Of a stretch of 64,000 nucleotides of DNA, positions 8,593-16,920 are shown in pieces. Made by a program: the position numbers and the translations under genes. This stretch comes from an uncultured Myxococcales bacterium (GTDB taxonomy: Bacteria > Myxococcota_A > UBA9042). Position 1 is the stretch's first letter, and each line of letters starts with the position of its first letter. The notes under the pieces were generated by a model, which saw nothing but the letters and a program-made list of their open reading frames with translations, did no database searches and was not told the origin of the DNA. Location of the stretch: contig CAJBNH010000193.1 of NCBI GenBank assembly GCA_903955385.1, forward strand, positions 39,721 to 103,720. The letters run 5' to 3'.

Positions 8593-9435
8593 GTGGACCG
8601 CGCTCGCATCGCCCCCAAGAAATCGCTTGGACAGAACTTCCTGCACGATCAGAACGTGTTGCGCCGCATAGCCGAGCTGTCTCTGCCACCCGCCGGCAGC
8701 GACCTGATCGAGATCGGCCCCGGCACCGGCAACCTGACCGAGCACCTGCTGGCCGTCCGCGCCACCCGCGGTGAGGCCCTGGGCCCGCTGCGAACCATCG
8801 AGCGCGACCGCCGCATGCGCGAGGTCCTTGCAGAGCGGTTCGGCGACGCTGTGTCCGTACAGGAAGCCGACGCGGCGGACGTCGACTGGCCCACGCTGCT
8901 GGCACCGTGCGGTCCCCGGCCCACAGTAGTGGGAAACCTTCCGTATTACGCGGCGTTGCCGATCCTGTTCTCGCTGCTCGAGACCTCGCGACAGCCCGCC
9001 CGACTGGTGATCATGGTGCAGAAGGAGGTGGCCGACCGTCTGGCCGCCCGCCCCAGCACGCCCGACTACGGTCAGGTTTCGGTCAAGGTGCAGCTTCGTT
9101 GTGACGTGCGGCTTGCCTTCAAGGTCGGCCGCGGCGCCTTCACGCCCGCGCCCAAGGTCGAGAGCGCCGTGGTGGTGCTGGAACCCCTTGCCCAGCCCAG
9201 GTTTGCCGTGCCCGACTTGGGACGGTTTTCGGCCTTGGTCACGGCTGGATTCGCCCAACGCCGCAAGACGCTGTCGAACAGCCTGACCTCGACGACGAAG
9301 CTGTCGGCGACGACGATCCGCCAGGCACTGGGCGTCCTTGGGCTGGACGAGCGGATCCGGGGTGAGGCGCTGTCGGTCGCGCAGTGGGCGGCTCTGGCCC
9401 GCGAGCTGGACCCGGCGCTGACCGTCAACGGATAG
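8593..9435 (+). CDS. rsmA: 16S rRNA (adenine1518-N6/adenine1519-N6)-dimethyltransferase
   Basis: 280-aa KsgA/RsmA, which dimethylates A1518 and A1519 of 16S rRNA late in 30S assembly. Seen are the family start KKSLGQNFLHD, the SAM-binding motif EIGPGTGNLTEHLL, and the catalytic NLPY motif (Asn115-Tyr118). GTG start at 8593 directly before the conserved N-terminus. The stop is 9 nt from the convergent HAD gene. Confidence 0.96.
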   Translation: MDRARIAPKKSLGQNFLHDQNVLRRIAELSLPPAGSDLIEIGPGTGNLTEHLLAVRATRGEALGPLRTIERDRRMREVLAERFGDAVSVQEADAADVDWPTLLAPCGPRPTVVGNLPYYAALPILFSLLETSRQPARLVIMVQKEVADRLAARPSTPDYGQVSVKVQLRCDVRLAFKVGRGAFTPAPKVESAVVVLEPLAQPRFAVPDLGRFSALVTAGFAQRRKTLSNSLTSTTKLSATTIRQALGVLGLDERIRGEALSVAQWAALARELDPALTVNG

Positions 9436-9444
9436 AAGTCCTCG

Positions 9445-10113
9445 TCACCACGGCAGAATCGTCCACCCTCGACGCCATGCGACCCACCGCAACCGGGGGT
9501 CCGGGCGCACGACACACGGGTGTGCCACCTGCTCCAGCAGCGGCAAGTCACTGTGGCTGTCGGTGTAGAACCACGCCGAGGACAGATCGAACCCCTGCGC
9601 CTGCGCAAATTCCTTCGCACGCCGCAGCTTGGCGACGCCGAAGCACGCCTCGCGCGCCAGCCGACCGGTGAAGCGGCCGTCGGCGACCTCCAGATCGGTC
9701 GCCAGCAAGTGCGCCACCCCAAGCTCTGCCGCCAACAGCCGGGCGATGTAGGGCGTCGAGGCAGTCAGGATCGCCACGCAGTCGCCCGCGCGCTGGTGCT
9801 CGCGCAGGGCGGCGCGCGCGTGGGGGCAGATCAGCCCACGGACCTGACGCTCAAAAACGCGCACACACAAGGCGTGGACGTCCGCCTCCAGCGTCCCGGC
9901 TGCTTGCTGGGCGGCGGTGCGCGACAGGGCCTCCATGTCCACAAGATCCAAGCGGTACGCGGCCATCGACCACGCGACGCGCGCCAACTGGCGACGACCC
10001 ACCATGCCGGCGCGGTACTGTTCCTGAAAGTACAGGGTCGCAGTGTTGCGACGAACGAGCGTGTCGTCCATGTCGAAAAACACAAGTGCGGGTGCAGGCT
10101 TGGGTGTCTCCAC
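9445..10113 (-). CDS. HAD-IB family phosphatase
   Basis: 222-aa HAD-superfamily hydrolase of the SerB-like IB type. Motif I FFDMDDTLVRRNT (nucleophile and acid Asp), motif II ILTAST, a basic residue region AKLRRAKEF and motif IV YTDSHSDLPLLE are all visible. The GTG at 10111-10113 is chosen (GAGGG just upstream, protein begins METPKPAPALVFFDMDD); the longer frame overlaps the preceding gene. Last gene of the minus operon led by the membrane/YidD cassette; starts 20 nt after the upstream stop. Substrate unknown; a small phosphomonoester is typical for the family. Confidence 0.85.
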   Translation of the reverse strand: METPKPAPALVFFDMDDTLVRRNTATLYFQEQYRAGMVGRRQLARVAWSMAAYRLDLVDMEALSRTAAQQAAGTLEADVHALCVRVFERQVRGLICPHARAALREHQRAGDCVAILTASTPYIARLLAAELGVAHLLATDLEVADGRFTGRLAREACFGVAKLRRAKEFAQAQGFDLSSAWFYTDSHSDLPLLEQVAHPCVVRPDPRLRWVAWRRGWTILPW

Positions 10114-10133
10114 GGCGGTGGGCCCTCGTGCGG

Positions 10134-11075
10134 CTACGGTCTGGTTTGCGGCACCGCCGTTGGTTCGGACTGCGCGTCCAGTCGCCCCAACTCCAGCAGA
10201 AGTCCCTGCGAGGCCGCCACCCGACGCCGTTCGGCCGCCGACCGCCACGCCTGCGCGCCGTTGCGGATATTGCCGACGTAGTACCGCAAGCCCACGCCCA
10301 GCGCCAGCAGCGACGCGTCCAGTGCTGCGCCCTCGACCAGCAGCGCCGCCGTGCCTGCTTCCCAGCCGCCGTTGACCAGCAGCGCCATCGCGCCGTCGCC
10401 CGGGTCACCGCCCGTCGACTGACCCAGCCCCGGCAGCAGCCCGGACAGCCAACCGCCTATCGTCGCACGCGCTTCCGGGTCCAAGGCCAGCTCGTCGAGC
10501 TGCTGGGTCACCGCCTTCGGCAGCGGACCGTGCCACGCCTCCGCCACGCAAGTCCTGGAGAGCGTCGCGTCGTGCGCGTAGACGTGCGCCAGACACTGCA
10601 GACGCTCAGCCAGCCCTTGCAGCCCCGGAGTCGCCCCGAAGGCCGCGACGCGCCCAAGCAGGTGCAGCGCCTCCGGATAGCCCTGGTGCCGCAGTCGCAG
10701 TAACGCCAGACGCACCCGGAGCTCGTCCGCCCGCTCGGGGCTCGGCTCGCGTTCGACCGCCACCGACCAGACCCGCGCCGCCGTTTCCGGGTGGCCGGCC
10801 TCCACCAGTCGCTGCGCCAGCTGGTCGAGCCCCGCGGCCGACAGCGCGGCGGTTGGCTGCGCGACGTCAAGACGGTCGGACTCGGCGGCGGCTTCCTCCA
10901 GCAGGCCCAGATCCGACAGATAGCCAGTGAATCCAGACGCATCCCCAGAGGCGGCGGCAGGTGCGATCGGCGACGGACCGGGGTCCGCCGTCGCCAACTC
11001 CGGCGCCGCCAGCAGCGAGGTCACCAGAAGGATGGCAAGGCGGCGGTCAGCGATCGAGGCGTTCAGCCAGGGCAC
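10134..11075 (-). CDS. Exported TPR-like protein with C-terminal PGLG membrane module (paralogue 2)
   Basis: 313-aa protein. An N-terminal hydrophobic segment (AILLVTSLLAAPELATA) looks like a signal or anchor. An Ala/Leu/Arg-rich helical repeat region follows, then a C-terminal hydrophobic module beginning WLSGLLPGLGQ with a YYVGN element. The module aligns by eye with that of the next gene upstream (WLAGTLSAIVPGLG and YLGN), so the two are paralogues. GTG at 11075 is chosen because AGGAGGT sits 5 nt before it; this overlaps the upstream gene by 29 nt. Function unknown. The PGLG motif recalls small TM2/DUF5683-like modules; this is resemblance only. Confidence 0.7.
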   Translation of the reverse strand: MPWLNASIADRRLAILLVTSLLAAPELATADPGPSPIAPAAASGDASGFTGYLSDLGLLEEAAAESDRLDVAQPTAALSAAGLDQLAQRLVEAGHPETAARVWSVAVEREPSPERADELRVRLALLRLRHQGYPEALHLLGRVAAFGATPGLQGLAERLQCLAHVYAHDATLSRTCVAEAWHGPLPKAVTQQLDELALDPEARATIGGWLSGLLPGLGQSTGGDPGDGAMALLVNGGWEAGTAALLVEGAALDASLLALGVGLRYYVGNIRNGAQAWRSAAERRRVAASQGLLLELGRLDAQSEPTAVPQTRP

Positions 11076-11934
11076 GGCGCACCTCCTCGCGAAACTCCGC
11101 TTGGACGCGATCGTTTTCCACACCCGCCCCCACCGCCGACCCGTAGACGTTGCCCAGATACAGGACGCCGGCGAGGGTGCCTGTCAGCCAGCCGCGCACC
11201 GAGCTCGTGCCGTTGCGGTCGAAACCGGACCACGCGAAGTACGCCGGCACGCCAACGAGCGGCAGCGTCATCAGCCCGTCCTGCCACCGCCCCACGTACA
11301 CGCGACCCAGTCCGGGCACGATCGCCGACAGCGTCCCCGCAAGCCAGGCACGGTGGTAGGGCAGCTCGCGCGCACGCGCCGCGCGCTGCAAATCCTCTCG
11401 CGCCCAAGCGTCAACGGTAGCGTGCAGCGGCCGCGGCAGGGCGGCGACGCGAGCTTCGACGGCAGACCAGTCGCTGCCCCAAGCGGCGTGCAACACCGGG
11501 GCGTAGCTCGCCAGCGCAAGGGCCGCTGCGGTTTCCGGGTCTTCGGCGGCGGCAGCGTCTTGGGCGGTGCAGGCCGTCGGCAGCGGCGTTGGCGCTTGGG
11601 CGACGGCGGCAAGACACAGCTGGGCGAGACTTGCTGCGGGTAGATGACCTTGGGCGTCGCGGGCGCGGGGGTCTTCCAACAGGCGACGGGCGGCAGCGGC
11701 GCGGCCAGCGCGGGAAAGGCAGCGTGCGGCAAGGGCAAACGCTGCGGGCCCATCGGCCGGCGTCTGATACGCGTGACGCAATGCCTCGACCGCACACGCG
11801 TCGAAACGACCGAGCAACCGCAGTTCCTCGGCCAGAGCCAGAGGAGTCGCGGGACTTGGCTGAGCGGCGACCGGACCGCCTGCGACCAGCGCAGAGGCAA
11901 CGGCGACGCACATCGCGACGAGCACGCGGGTCAC
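11047..11934 (-). CDS. Exported TPR-like protein with C-terminal PGLG membrane module (paralogue 1)
   Basis: 295-aa protein. Signal peptide MTRVLVAMCVAVASALVAGG with likely cleavage after PVAA; helical repeat region with LLGRFDACAVEALRHA-type TPR-like units (residues ~35-190); then a hydrophobic C-terminal module with VPGLGRVYVGRWQDGLM and YLGNVYGSA. It starts at a GTG that overlaps the YidD-domain stop (11931-11934), so the two proteins are coupled. Paralogue of the following gene. Function unknown; an inner-membrane envelope factor acting with the YidD-domain protein is inferred from gene order. Confidence 0.72.
   Translation of the reverse strand: MTRVLVAMCVAVASALVAGGPVAAQPSPATPLALAEELRLLGRFDACAVEALRHAYQTPADGPAAFALAARCLSRAGRAAAARRLLEDPRARDAQGHLPAASLAQLCLAAVAQAPTPLPTACTAQDAAAAEDPETAAALALASYAPVLHAAWGSDWSAVEARVAALPRPLHATVDAWAREDLQRAARARELPYHRAWLAGTLSAIVPGLGRVYVGRWQDGLMTLPLVGVPAYFAWSGFDRNGTSSVRGWLTGTLAGVLYLGNVYGSAVGAGVENDRVQAEFREEVRRALAERLDR
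11081..11087 (-). promoter_or_regulatory. Ribosome binding site fixing the start at 11075
   Basis: Minus-strand AGGAGGT, 5 nt before GTG 11075, inside the upstream coding sequence. It supports translational coupling of the two paralogues. Confidence 0.6.
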
Positions 11935-12371
11935 GGCGCCCCCCGAAGCTCAGGGTCGGGCGGGTCGACAAGGCGCCCCGTGTCCAGGTCCACCGGGTAG
12001 TGGCCAACGGCAAAGGCGTGGTCGCGCAGCAGTCGGTCCGCACCCATCAGCACGCCCCGCAGCAGGCCGTGACGGGCGATGGCACGTTCTGCGTAGCGCG
12101 AACAGGTCGGCTGAAAGGCGCACGTCGCCGAGTCCTGCGGCGACAGCACCCGGCGATAGAAACCGAAGAGCGCACGCAGGGTTCCCGACGCCAGCCCACC
12201 GTCCCATCGCGACGGTTGGGACTCGGCAGCGGCCGTCGGCGCGGCCTCCGGGGTCTGCAGCAGGAAGGCAACGGCCTGAGCCGGAGTCGGCGGCGCGGCA
12301 CTCGCGGAGGAGGAAAGCGACGCGATCGCGACGGCGCACATCCCGGCAATGACGGCTGCCCGGCGGATCAC
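11931..12371 (-). CDS. YidD-domain protein with N-terminal signal peptide
   Basis: 146-aa protein. Residues 1-~23 form a signal peptide (RRAAVIAGMCAVAIASL, then SASA). The C-terminal half carries the YidD/haemolytic domain: FGFYRRVLSP, FQPTCSRYAERAIARHG, and RLLRDHAFAVGHYPVD. Ordinary YidD is an ~80-aa cytosolic protein that assists YidC/Sec insertion and ends with RCxP; here an export signal is added and RC is replaced by RD. GTG at 12371 overlaps the upstream stop (12368-12371), with GAGGTG just before it. Periplasmic location is inferred from the signal peptide. Confidence 0.82.
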   Translation of the reverse strand: MIRRAAVIAGMCAVAIASLSSSASAAPPTPAQAVAFLLQTPEAAPTAAAESQPSRWDGGLASGTLRALFGFYRRVLSPQDSATCAFQPTCSRYAERAIARHGLLRGVLMGADRLLRDHAFAVGHYPVDLDTGRLVDPPDPELRGAP

Positions 12372-13135
12372 CAGGTCACCTCGCGGATGCGAGCTCCGGG
12401 GGCGGGACGGGCGCAGGCGGCCATCGACGGGTCGGCTGCGGTGGGGGCTCGCATGTCCTTGAGCGTCCACGATTCCTGTCGGGCGATTGCGCCGCCCTTC
12501 GCCCTTCGGTAGACGGCCTGCACGCGCAGCGGCACCGTGACGGCCCCGAGTCGCTGGCGCCCGGAAAAGGCATAGCTGCGCAGTTCCAATCCCTTGACGT
12601 CGCGAAACACCACCTTGCGGGCACCCTCTACCCCTTCGGAGATGGCCACCTCGGCCCCCAGCCCTGAGGCTTGCGGCAGCTGCCAGCGCGAGACCAGCAC
12701 ATCGCCGACACGCTTCTGCTCCACCAACCGGGACGAGGAAGGTAGGGCGCGCGCCGGCGACGCGAGCCCTGCTACCAGAGCATCCAGCATCGGGGGCAAC
12801 CCTTGGTCGCGGACGCCGGAGCGGGCAAGCAGACCCTCGTCGAGGTAGAGCACCGTCAACCCATTGGCGCGCATCGCGAATTCCTGTCGCTGAGGATGGT
12901 CCACCCGCAGACAGGCCTCGCCGTCGCTGCCAAACAACAACCGTCCCGACGAGCGGTCGATGGGTGTGTTCGGACCACCAGAGACTTCGAGAGCAAAGTG
13001 GGCGACGAACGATGGCCCCGCCGGCAGGGCGCGCGACGGCTCAGCGGCATGGGCAGAAGCGGAGGCTCCGGCCAGCAGCATCACCGACAGGACCGACAAG
13101 GCCTCGTTTCGCAAAGCGAACTCCAGTTGCGCCAT
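12368..13135 (-). CDS. Exported LolA-like protein, function unknown
   Basis: 255-aa protein with a signal peptide (LSVLSVMLLAGASASAHA, residues ~13-30). The mature part has the strand-turn pattern of LolA/LolB-type half-barrels: SSGRLLFGSDGEACLRVD, EFAMRANGLTVLYLDEG. This is a fold-level impression; no lipobox is present, so it would be soluble in the periplasm. ATG start at 13135 lies 4 nt from the upstream stop; its stop overlaps the YidD-domain start. Could carry a lipid or hydrophobic client, which is speculative. Confidence 0.6.
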   Translation of the reverse strand: MAQLEFALRNEALSVLSVMLLAGASASAHAAEPSRALPAGPSFVAHFALEVSGGPNTPIDRSSGRLLFGSDGEACLRVDHPQRQEFAMRANGLTVLYLDEGLLARSGVRDQGLPPMLDALVAGLASPARALPSSSRLVEQKRVGDVLVSRWQLPQASGLGAEVAISEGVEGARKVVFRDVKGLELRSYAFSGRQRLGAVTVPLRVQAVYRRAKGGAIARQESWTLKDMRAPTAADPSMAACARPAPGARIREVTW

Positions 13136-13139
13136 CTTT

Positions 13140-13571
13140 CTAGAGGCCCGACTGGGGCGTTGCCGTCAGGGCGGCCGTCAACAGGATGACGCCTCCCCAC
13201 GACAGGCACCCGATGTACGCGGCCGATGTTTGCATCTGCAGCGCGGTGTCGCGGTAGGCGTCGGCATAGGCACGGGCGTAGGTGCTGGATTTCCCCGCCA
13301 GTCGCGCCGGCGGTGGGCTGGGCTCAACGGCGTAGGCCATCAGGACGCCGATCCACGTCAGCATGCAACCGGCGGCAAACCACAGCGCGGCCTGCACATC
13401 GGCGTCCGCGTCGGCTTCTCCATCTGCCACCGCTTGTTGGGCGTCCTCAGCCTCGAGGGGCACTGGCTCTGCGAGCGGCGGGTACTGCTGTGCCATGGCC
13501 TGTGCGGCGGGCATGACGCCGATCCAGGCGGCCAGCAGGCAGCCGGTCCAGCGAGCTGGGGCGTGAGGCAT
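13140..13571 (-). CDS. Small exported membrane protein, unknown
   Basis: 143-aa protein: signal peptide (residues 1-27, ending AQAMAQ), Glu/Asp/Ala-rich stretch, one membrane helix (ALWFAAGCMLTWIGVLMAYA), a short polar Tyr/Ala-rich hinge (TYARAYADAYRDTAL) and a second helix (YIGCLSWGGVILLTAAL). A Cys sits at each helix. GAGGAG precedes the ATG at 13571. First gene of the six-gene minus operon down to 9445. No recognised family. Confidence 0.6.
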   Translation of the reverse strand: MPHAPARWTGCLLAAWIGVMPAAQAMAQQYPPLAEPVPLEAEDAQQAVADGEADADADVQAALWFAAGCMLTWIGVLMAYAVEPSPPPARLAGKSSTYARAYADAYRDTALQMQTSAAYIGCLSWGGVILLTAALTATPQSGL

Positions 13572-13662
13572 GGGGTCTCCTCGGCGAGGTCAGGTCCGTG
13601 CGTGCGCGGGCGCGCAACCGCCACTGTCGCAAGCACGCAGCTTCCCCGCAAGTCGCGGTGGC

Positions 13663-14868
13663 TCAGGCGACCACGCGTCGCTCCAGCCGCTCGGCAATAC
13701 GCGTCACGACCTCGTAGTGGATCGTGCCGACCCAGCCGGCCAGCTCCTCAGCGCTGATTCGGTCGCCTTCACCGCCGTCTGGTGCGGCCTGACTGCCCAA
13801 CAGAACGACCTCGTCGCCTGCCCGCACCCCTGGCGCATCGGTGACGTCGATCATCGTCATGTTCATTGCGACTCGACCGACCACGGCGGCCCGTTGCCCA
13901 CCGATCAGCACCTTGGCGACATTGGACAACCCGCGATCGTAGCCGTCCGCATAGCCGACCGGCAGCACCGCCACCCGCGTCTCGCGCACCGTGCGGAAGG
14001 TCCGGCCGTAGCCGACGTATTCGCCGGGCGGCACTGCACGCACCTGCGCCACGGTTGTCTTCCACGTCAGAACTGGCCGCAGCTCCATGGGTTTGTGCCC
14101 CAGCTCGCACACCGACAGCCAAGTTTCCTTCGACGGCCACAGCCCATAGGCGCCAATGCCGCACCGCACAAGTCCTCCGCACACCTCTGGCCACAGCAGC
14201 AGGGCCGCCGTGTTGCTGGCATGGGCAAGCAGGCGGTCGTCGGGATGACCGGCGGGCGGCAAGTGCAGCGCGTCACGCACGGCTTGAACGCAAGCCTGAA
14301 AGCGGGCGAGCTGATTGCGCGCAAAGCGATGGTCGGTGGTGTCCTCGATGTCCGCGAAGTGGGTCGATATGCCCTCGAGCTGCAGGTGCGGGTCCGCGCC
14401 GATCACCCGTGCCAGCTCGACCGCCGCGTCGTGTCGCAACCCCTGACGATTATTCCCTGTCTCGATCTTCAGGTGCAGCCGTGCCACCATTCCCAGACGC
14501 GCTGCGGCGACCGAAGCCGCCTGGACCACATCCGCGTCGTACACGACAAAGCGCGCGCCGTAGCCGATCGCCGCCTCTACCTGATGCGGAGGCAAGTAGC
14601 TGACGACGTACAGGGAATGGTCGATGCCCGCCTCGCGCAGGGAGCGAATCTCCGCCAGATCGGCCACGCCCAACCAGTCGACGCCCGCAGCGGCGAATTC
14701 CCGCGCTGCAGCAACCAGTCCGTGGCCATAGGCGTTGCCCTTGACCATCACGCACAGCAGCGGCGGGCGACCGCCCTGATGCAGAGCTCCCGCACGCAGG
14801 ACAGCGACGTTGTGGCGCAGGGCGGCCTTGTCGAGCTCGATCCAGGCCAAGGGTGCGGAAGAGTCCAT
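13663..14868 (-). CDS. alr: Alanine racemase
   Basis: 401-aa PLP enzyme making D-alanine for peptidoglycan. The PLP lysine is Lys43 in MVKGNAYGHG; the opposite catalytic tyrosine lies in EYVGYGRTFR; the C-terminal domain has RVAMNMTMIDVTD. Start ATG at 14868 (MDSSAPLAWIELDKAALRHN). It begins 31 nt after the transglutaminase stop, so the two are likely co-transcribed in a cell-wall gene pair; dacB (25601) supplies the matching carboxypeptidase side. Confidence 0.96.
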   Translation of the reverse strand: MDSSAPLAWIELDKAALRHNVAVLRAGALHQGGRPPLLCVMVKGNAYGHGLVAAAREFAAAGVDWLGVADLAEIRSLREAGIDHSLYVVSYLPPHQVEAAIGYGARFVVYDADVVQAASVAAARLGMVARLHLKIETGNNRQGLRHDAAVELARVIGADPHLQLEGISTHFADIEDTTDHRFARNQLARFQACVQAVRDALHLPPAGHPDDRLLAHASNTAALLLWPEVCGGLVRCGIGAYGLWPSKETWLSVCELGHKPMELRPVLTWKTTVAQVRAVPPGEYVGYGRTFRTVRETRVAVLPVGYADGYDRGLSNVAKVLIGGQRAAVVGRVAMNMTMIDVTDAPGVRAGDEVVLLGSQAAPDGGEGDRISAEELAGWVGTIHYEVVTRIAERLERRVVA

Positions 14869-14899
14869 AGCATGTCCAACCAGTTCAAGAGGAGGGGCG

Positions 14900-16660
14900 T
14901 CACCGGGCGGAGGAGTCACTGGGGAGGTGTCGGGCGTCGCCGGCGAATCGGGCGACCAGATCGTAGGCCTGCAGGTCGGCCTCGGCGGGAATGCCCAGAC
15001 GGGAGCGGAAGACCCCGTTGCCATCCGTGACGGCAAAACCCAACAGCCGTCCTTGCAAGGGGCGAGCGGGATCGATCAGCCAGATCTCGATCGGTTGCCT
15101 GCCCAGACGACCGCCCGGGGCGGTGCGGAAGGCGCCCGCGACCTCCAGCGTTTCTCCGACCCACGCAAGCGGGGCCGCGGTGGACAGGTCTGTGGCCGTG
15201 GCCTTGCGGCGGTCGTCGCGACCGGGCGCCGAAGGCGGACCGAACGTCGGCGGCCGGATCGGCGCAGCCAACCGCTCTGCCCGCTGCCGCAGCCACGCCC
15301 GACGCGCCTCAGCCTGGGTTGCCGTTCCCGTGCCGGTGTTGCCGATGCCCGGTGACGACGCCGACCCCGACAAGCCTCCTGGGGCACCTTGGGCTGACGC
15401 TGAGCGGGCATCGGGTCCCAGCATCTGTTCGGCGCCCCGCACCTGACGCGCACCAGCCCACGAGCCGACCGGCTGACCATCGGCGGTCACACGCCCCGAC
15501 CCTGAGGTGTAGGCAGGCGGCCGCGGGAATGGGTCGCCATAGGCCGGCTGGTGCAAGTGCTTGTTTCGCGCCGCGTGCAGCTCCAGCGAGTCCGAGCCAC
15601 CGCCCAAGTCGATGCGTTGCCACGCCCCGTCACCGTTGGCGCCCGGCGTCCATGCCTCGATGAAGGCGTGGGCATCGTTCATCACGTAATGCGCAGGAAT
15701 GCCGAGCGAATGCGCCATCACCAGAAAGCCGAGCGAGCGGTGCCGACACACCCCCTTCCGCGCGAGGATCAGGTCGGCCAGCGGGTCGTCGCCGGGCAGG
15801 CCCGGGGTGCCTGGCTCAAAAGAGCGGAACCACTCGGTCAGCTTCATCAATTGCTGGGTCCGCGGCTGTGAGGGCGAGACCGCCATCGGTTCCCACAACG
15901 CCTTGGCGCGCGCTTGCAGCCCCGCGTCCAGAGTCGGCCGTTCCGGGTCGTCGCGTCGCTGGGTCAGGCCGACCGGGGCGCCAAAATAGTCCGACGGCGC
16001 GTCCATCAGGAATCGCAAATCGACCTCTGCAGCTTGCGGCGACGCCACTGAGAAGTTGCCGGCCGCGTCGCGCCACAGCTCCAACGGCACCGAGGGGCTG
16101 GCCTGCCACTCCAGCACCCGAGAGGTCGGCGCCACCGACGGCAGGGGCGACCGCTCGCCCGGCGTGACCACCAGGCGCACGTGACCCCAAAAAAGCTCGC
16201 GCCCCGGTTGCGGCTGCGACGGCCCGATGGTCACGCGCTGCAGACCCCGACCACTCTGGGCCAGCGTGATGTCAGGGCGCACGGTGTCGAACGCGAGCTC
16301 GCGCTTGAACGGAGCCACCGAAGGGTCGAACACGACGGTGTAGTGCAGCTCGCTGTCGGCGCCCGTGCGGCGGTCCAGCCCGACCCGCGGTGTCGGGGAC
16401 GGTCGATAAACGGGCGTATCGTCGCCGGGTTTGGCCGGCTCGGGCCGCGCGACCGTGCCAGAGGCGGTCTGGATCGAGCTTGGCAAGCCACTCGAGTCGC
16501 TGGAGCGAGTCACCTTGTCGGACCGCACATCGGGCGCTCCGGGCGGTAACGGCTCGTGCAGGATCGGCCCCGCCGACTGGGAGCGGGCCACCGCGCAGGG
16601 CAGCGCCAGGACGACGATCGCCCAGCCCCAGACCCGAATTGCGCGCCGCCATCCCGACAT
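14900..16660 (-). CDS. Exported transglutaminase-like protein
   Basis: 586-aa protein with signal peptide (VWGWAIVVLALPCAVARS). A beta-rich region follows (~90-290), then a transglutaminase-like core: Cys305 in ARKGVCRHRSLGFLVMA and His331 in MNDAHAFIEAW, with a candidate third residue Asp in RIDLGGG. The C-terminal ~180 residues are Gly/Ser/Ala-rich, then a beta-sandwich-like end (VGETLEVAGAF, DGNGVFRSRL). GAGGGAGAAAG precedes the ATG. Such proteins act as peptidases or cross-linkers in the periplasm. Upstream of alr and divergent from the GH18 gene; a cell-wall role is inferred. Confidence 0.8.
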   Translation of the reverse strand: MSGWRRAIRVWGWAIVVLALPCAVARSQSAGPILHEPLPPGAPDVRSDKVTRSSDSSGLPSSIQTASGTVARPEPAKPGDDTPVYRPSPTPRVGLDRRTGADSELHYTVVFDPSVAPFKRELAFDTVRPDITLAQSGRGLQRVTIGPSQPQPGRELFWGHVRLVVTPGERSPLPSVAPTSRVLEWQASPSVPLELWRDAAGNFSVASPQAAEVDLRFLMDAPSDYFGAPVGLTQRRDDPERPTLDAGLQARAKALWEPMAVSPSQPRTQQLMKLTEWFRSFEPGTPGLPGDDPLADLILARKGVCRHRSLGFLVMAHSLGIPAHYVMNDAHAFIEAWTPGANGDGAWQRIDLGGGSDSLELHAARNKHLHQPAYGDPFPRPPAYTSGSGRVTADGQPVGSWAGARQVRGAEQMLGPDARSASAQGAPGGLSGSASSPGIGNTGTGTATQAEARRAWLRQRAERLAAPIRPPTFGPPSAPGRDDRRKATATDLSTAAPLAWVGETLEVAGAFRTAPGGRLGRQPIEIWLIDPARPLQGRLLGFAVTDGNGVFRSRLGIPAEADLQAYDLVARFAGDARHLPSDSSAR

Positions 16661-16920
16661 CCGACTTTCTCCCTCGCGCCAAGCGGCAAGGCTAGCCTCG
16701 TTGACGCGCGAACGCACCTTTTCGGTCCTCGCGGCGTCTGCCGGACGAAGGCTCGTGTGCGCCGCGGCCAGGCCCGACCACGCGTTGCGTCGGTCCCCTC
16801 TGCCACACCCGATGTCGCCGAAGGGGGCCACCAAACCCCAGAACCGCCTTGTGCTCACGTGTACGGTGGCGGCACTCCTCCCGAGTCGATACGCTTCGCC
16901 CGCTCCATCTGGAGGAGTGC
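16661..16920. other. Divergent intergenic region, transglutaminase / GH18 genes
   Basis: 260 nt between two divergent starts with no supported ORF. It must hold both promoters. No convincing -35/-10 pair was found on either strand; TACGCT at 16890-16895 is a possible plus-strand -10 without a good -35. GGAGGAG at 16911-16917 is the GH18 ribosome binding site. Confidence 0.4.
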
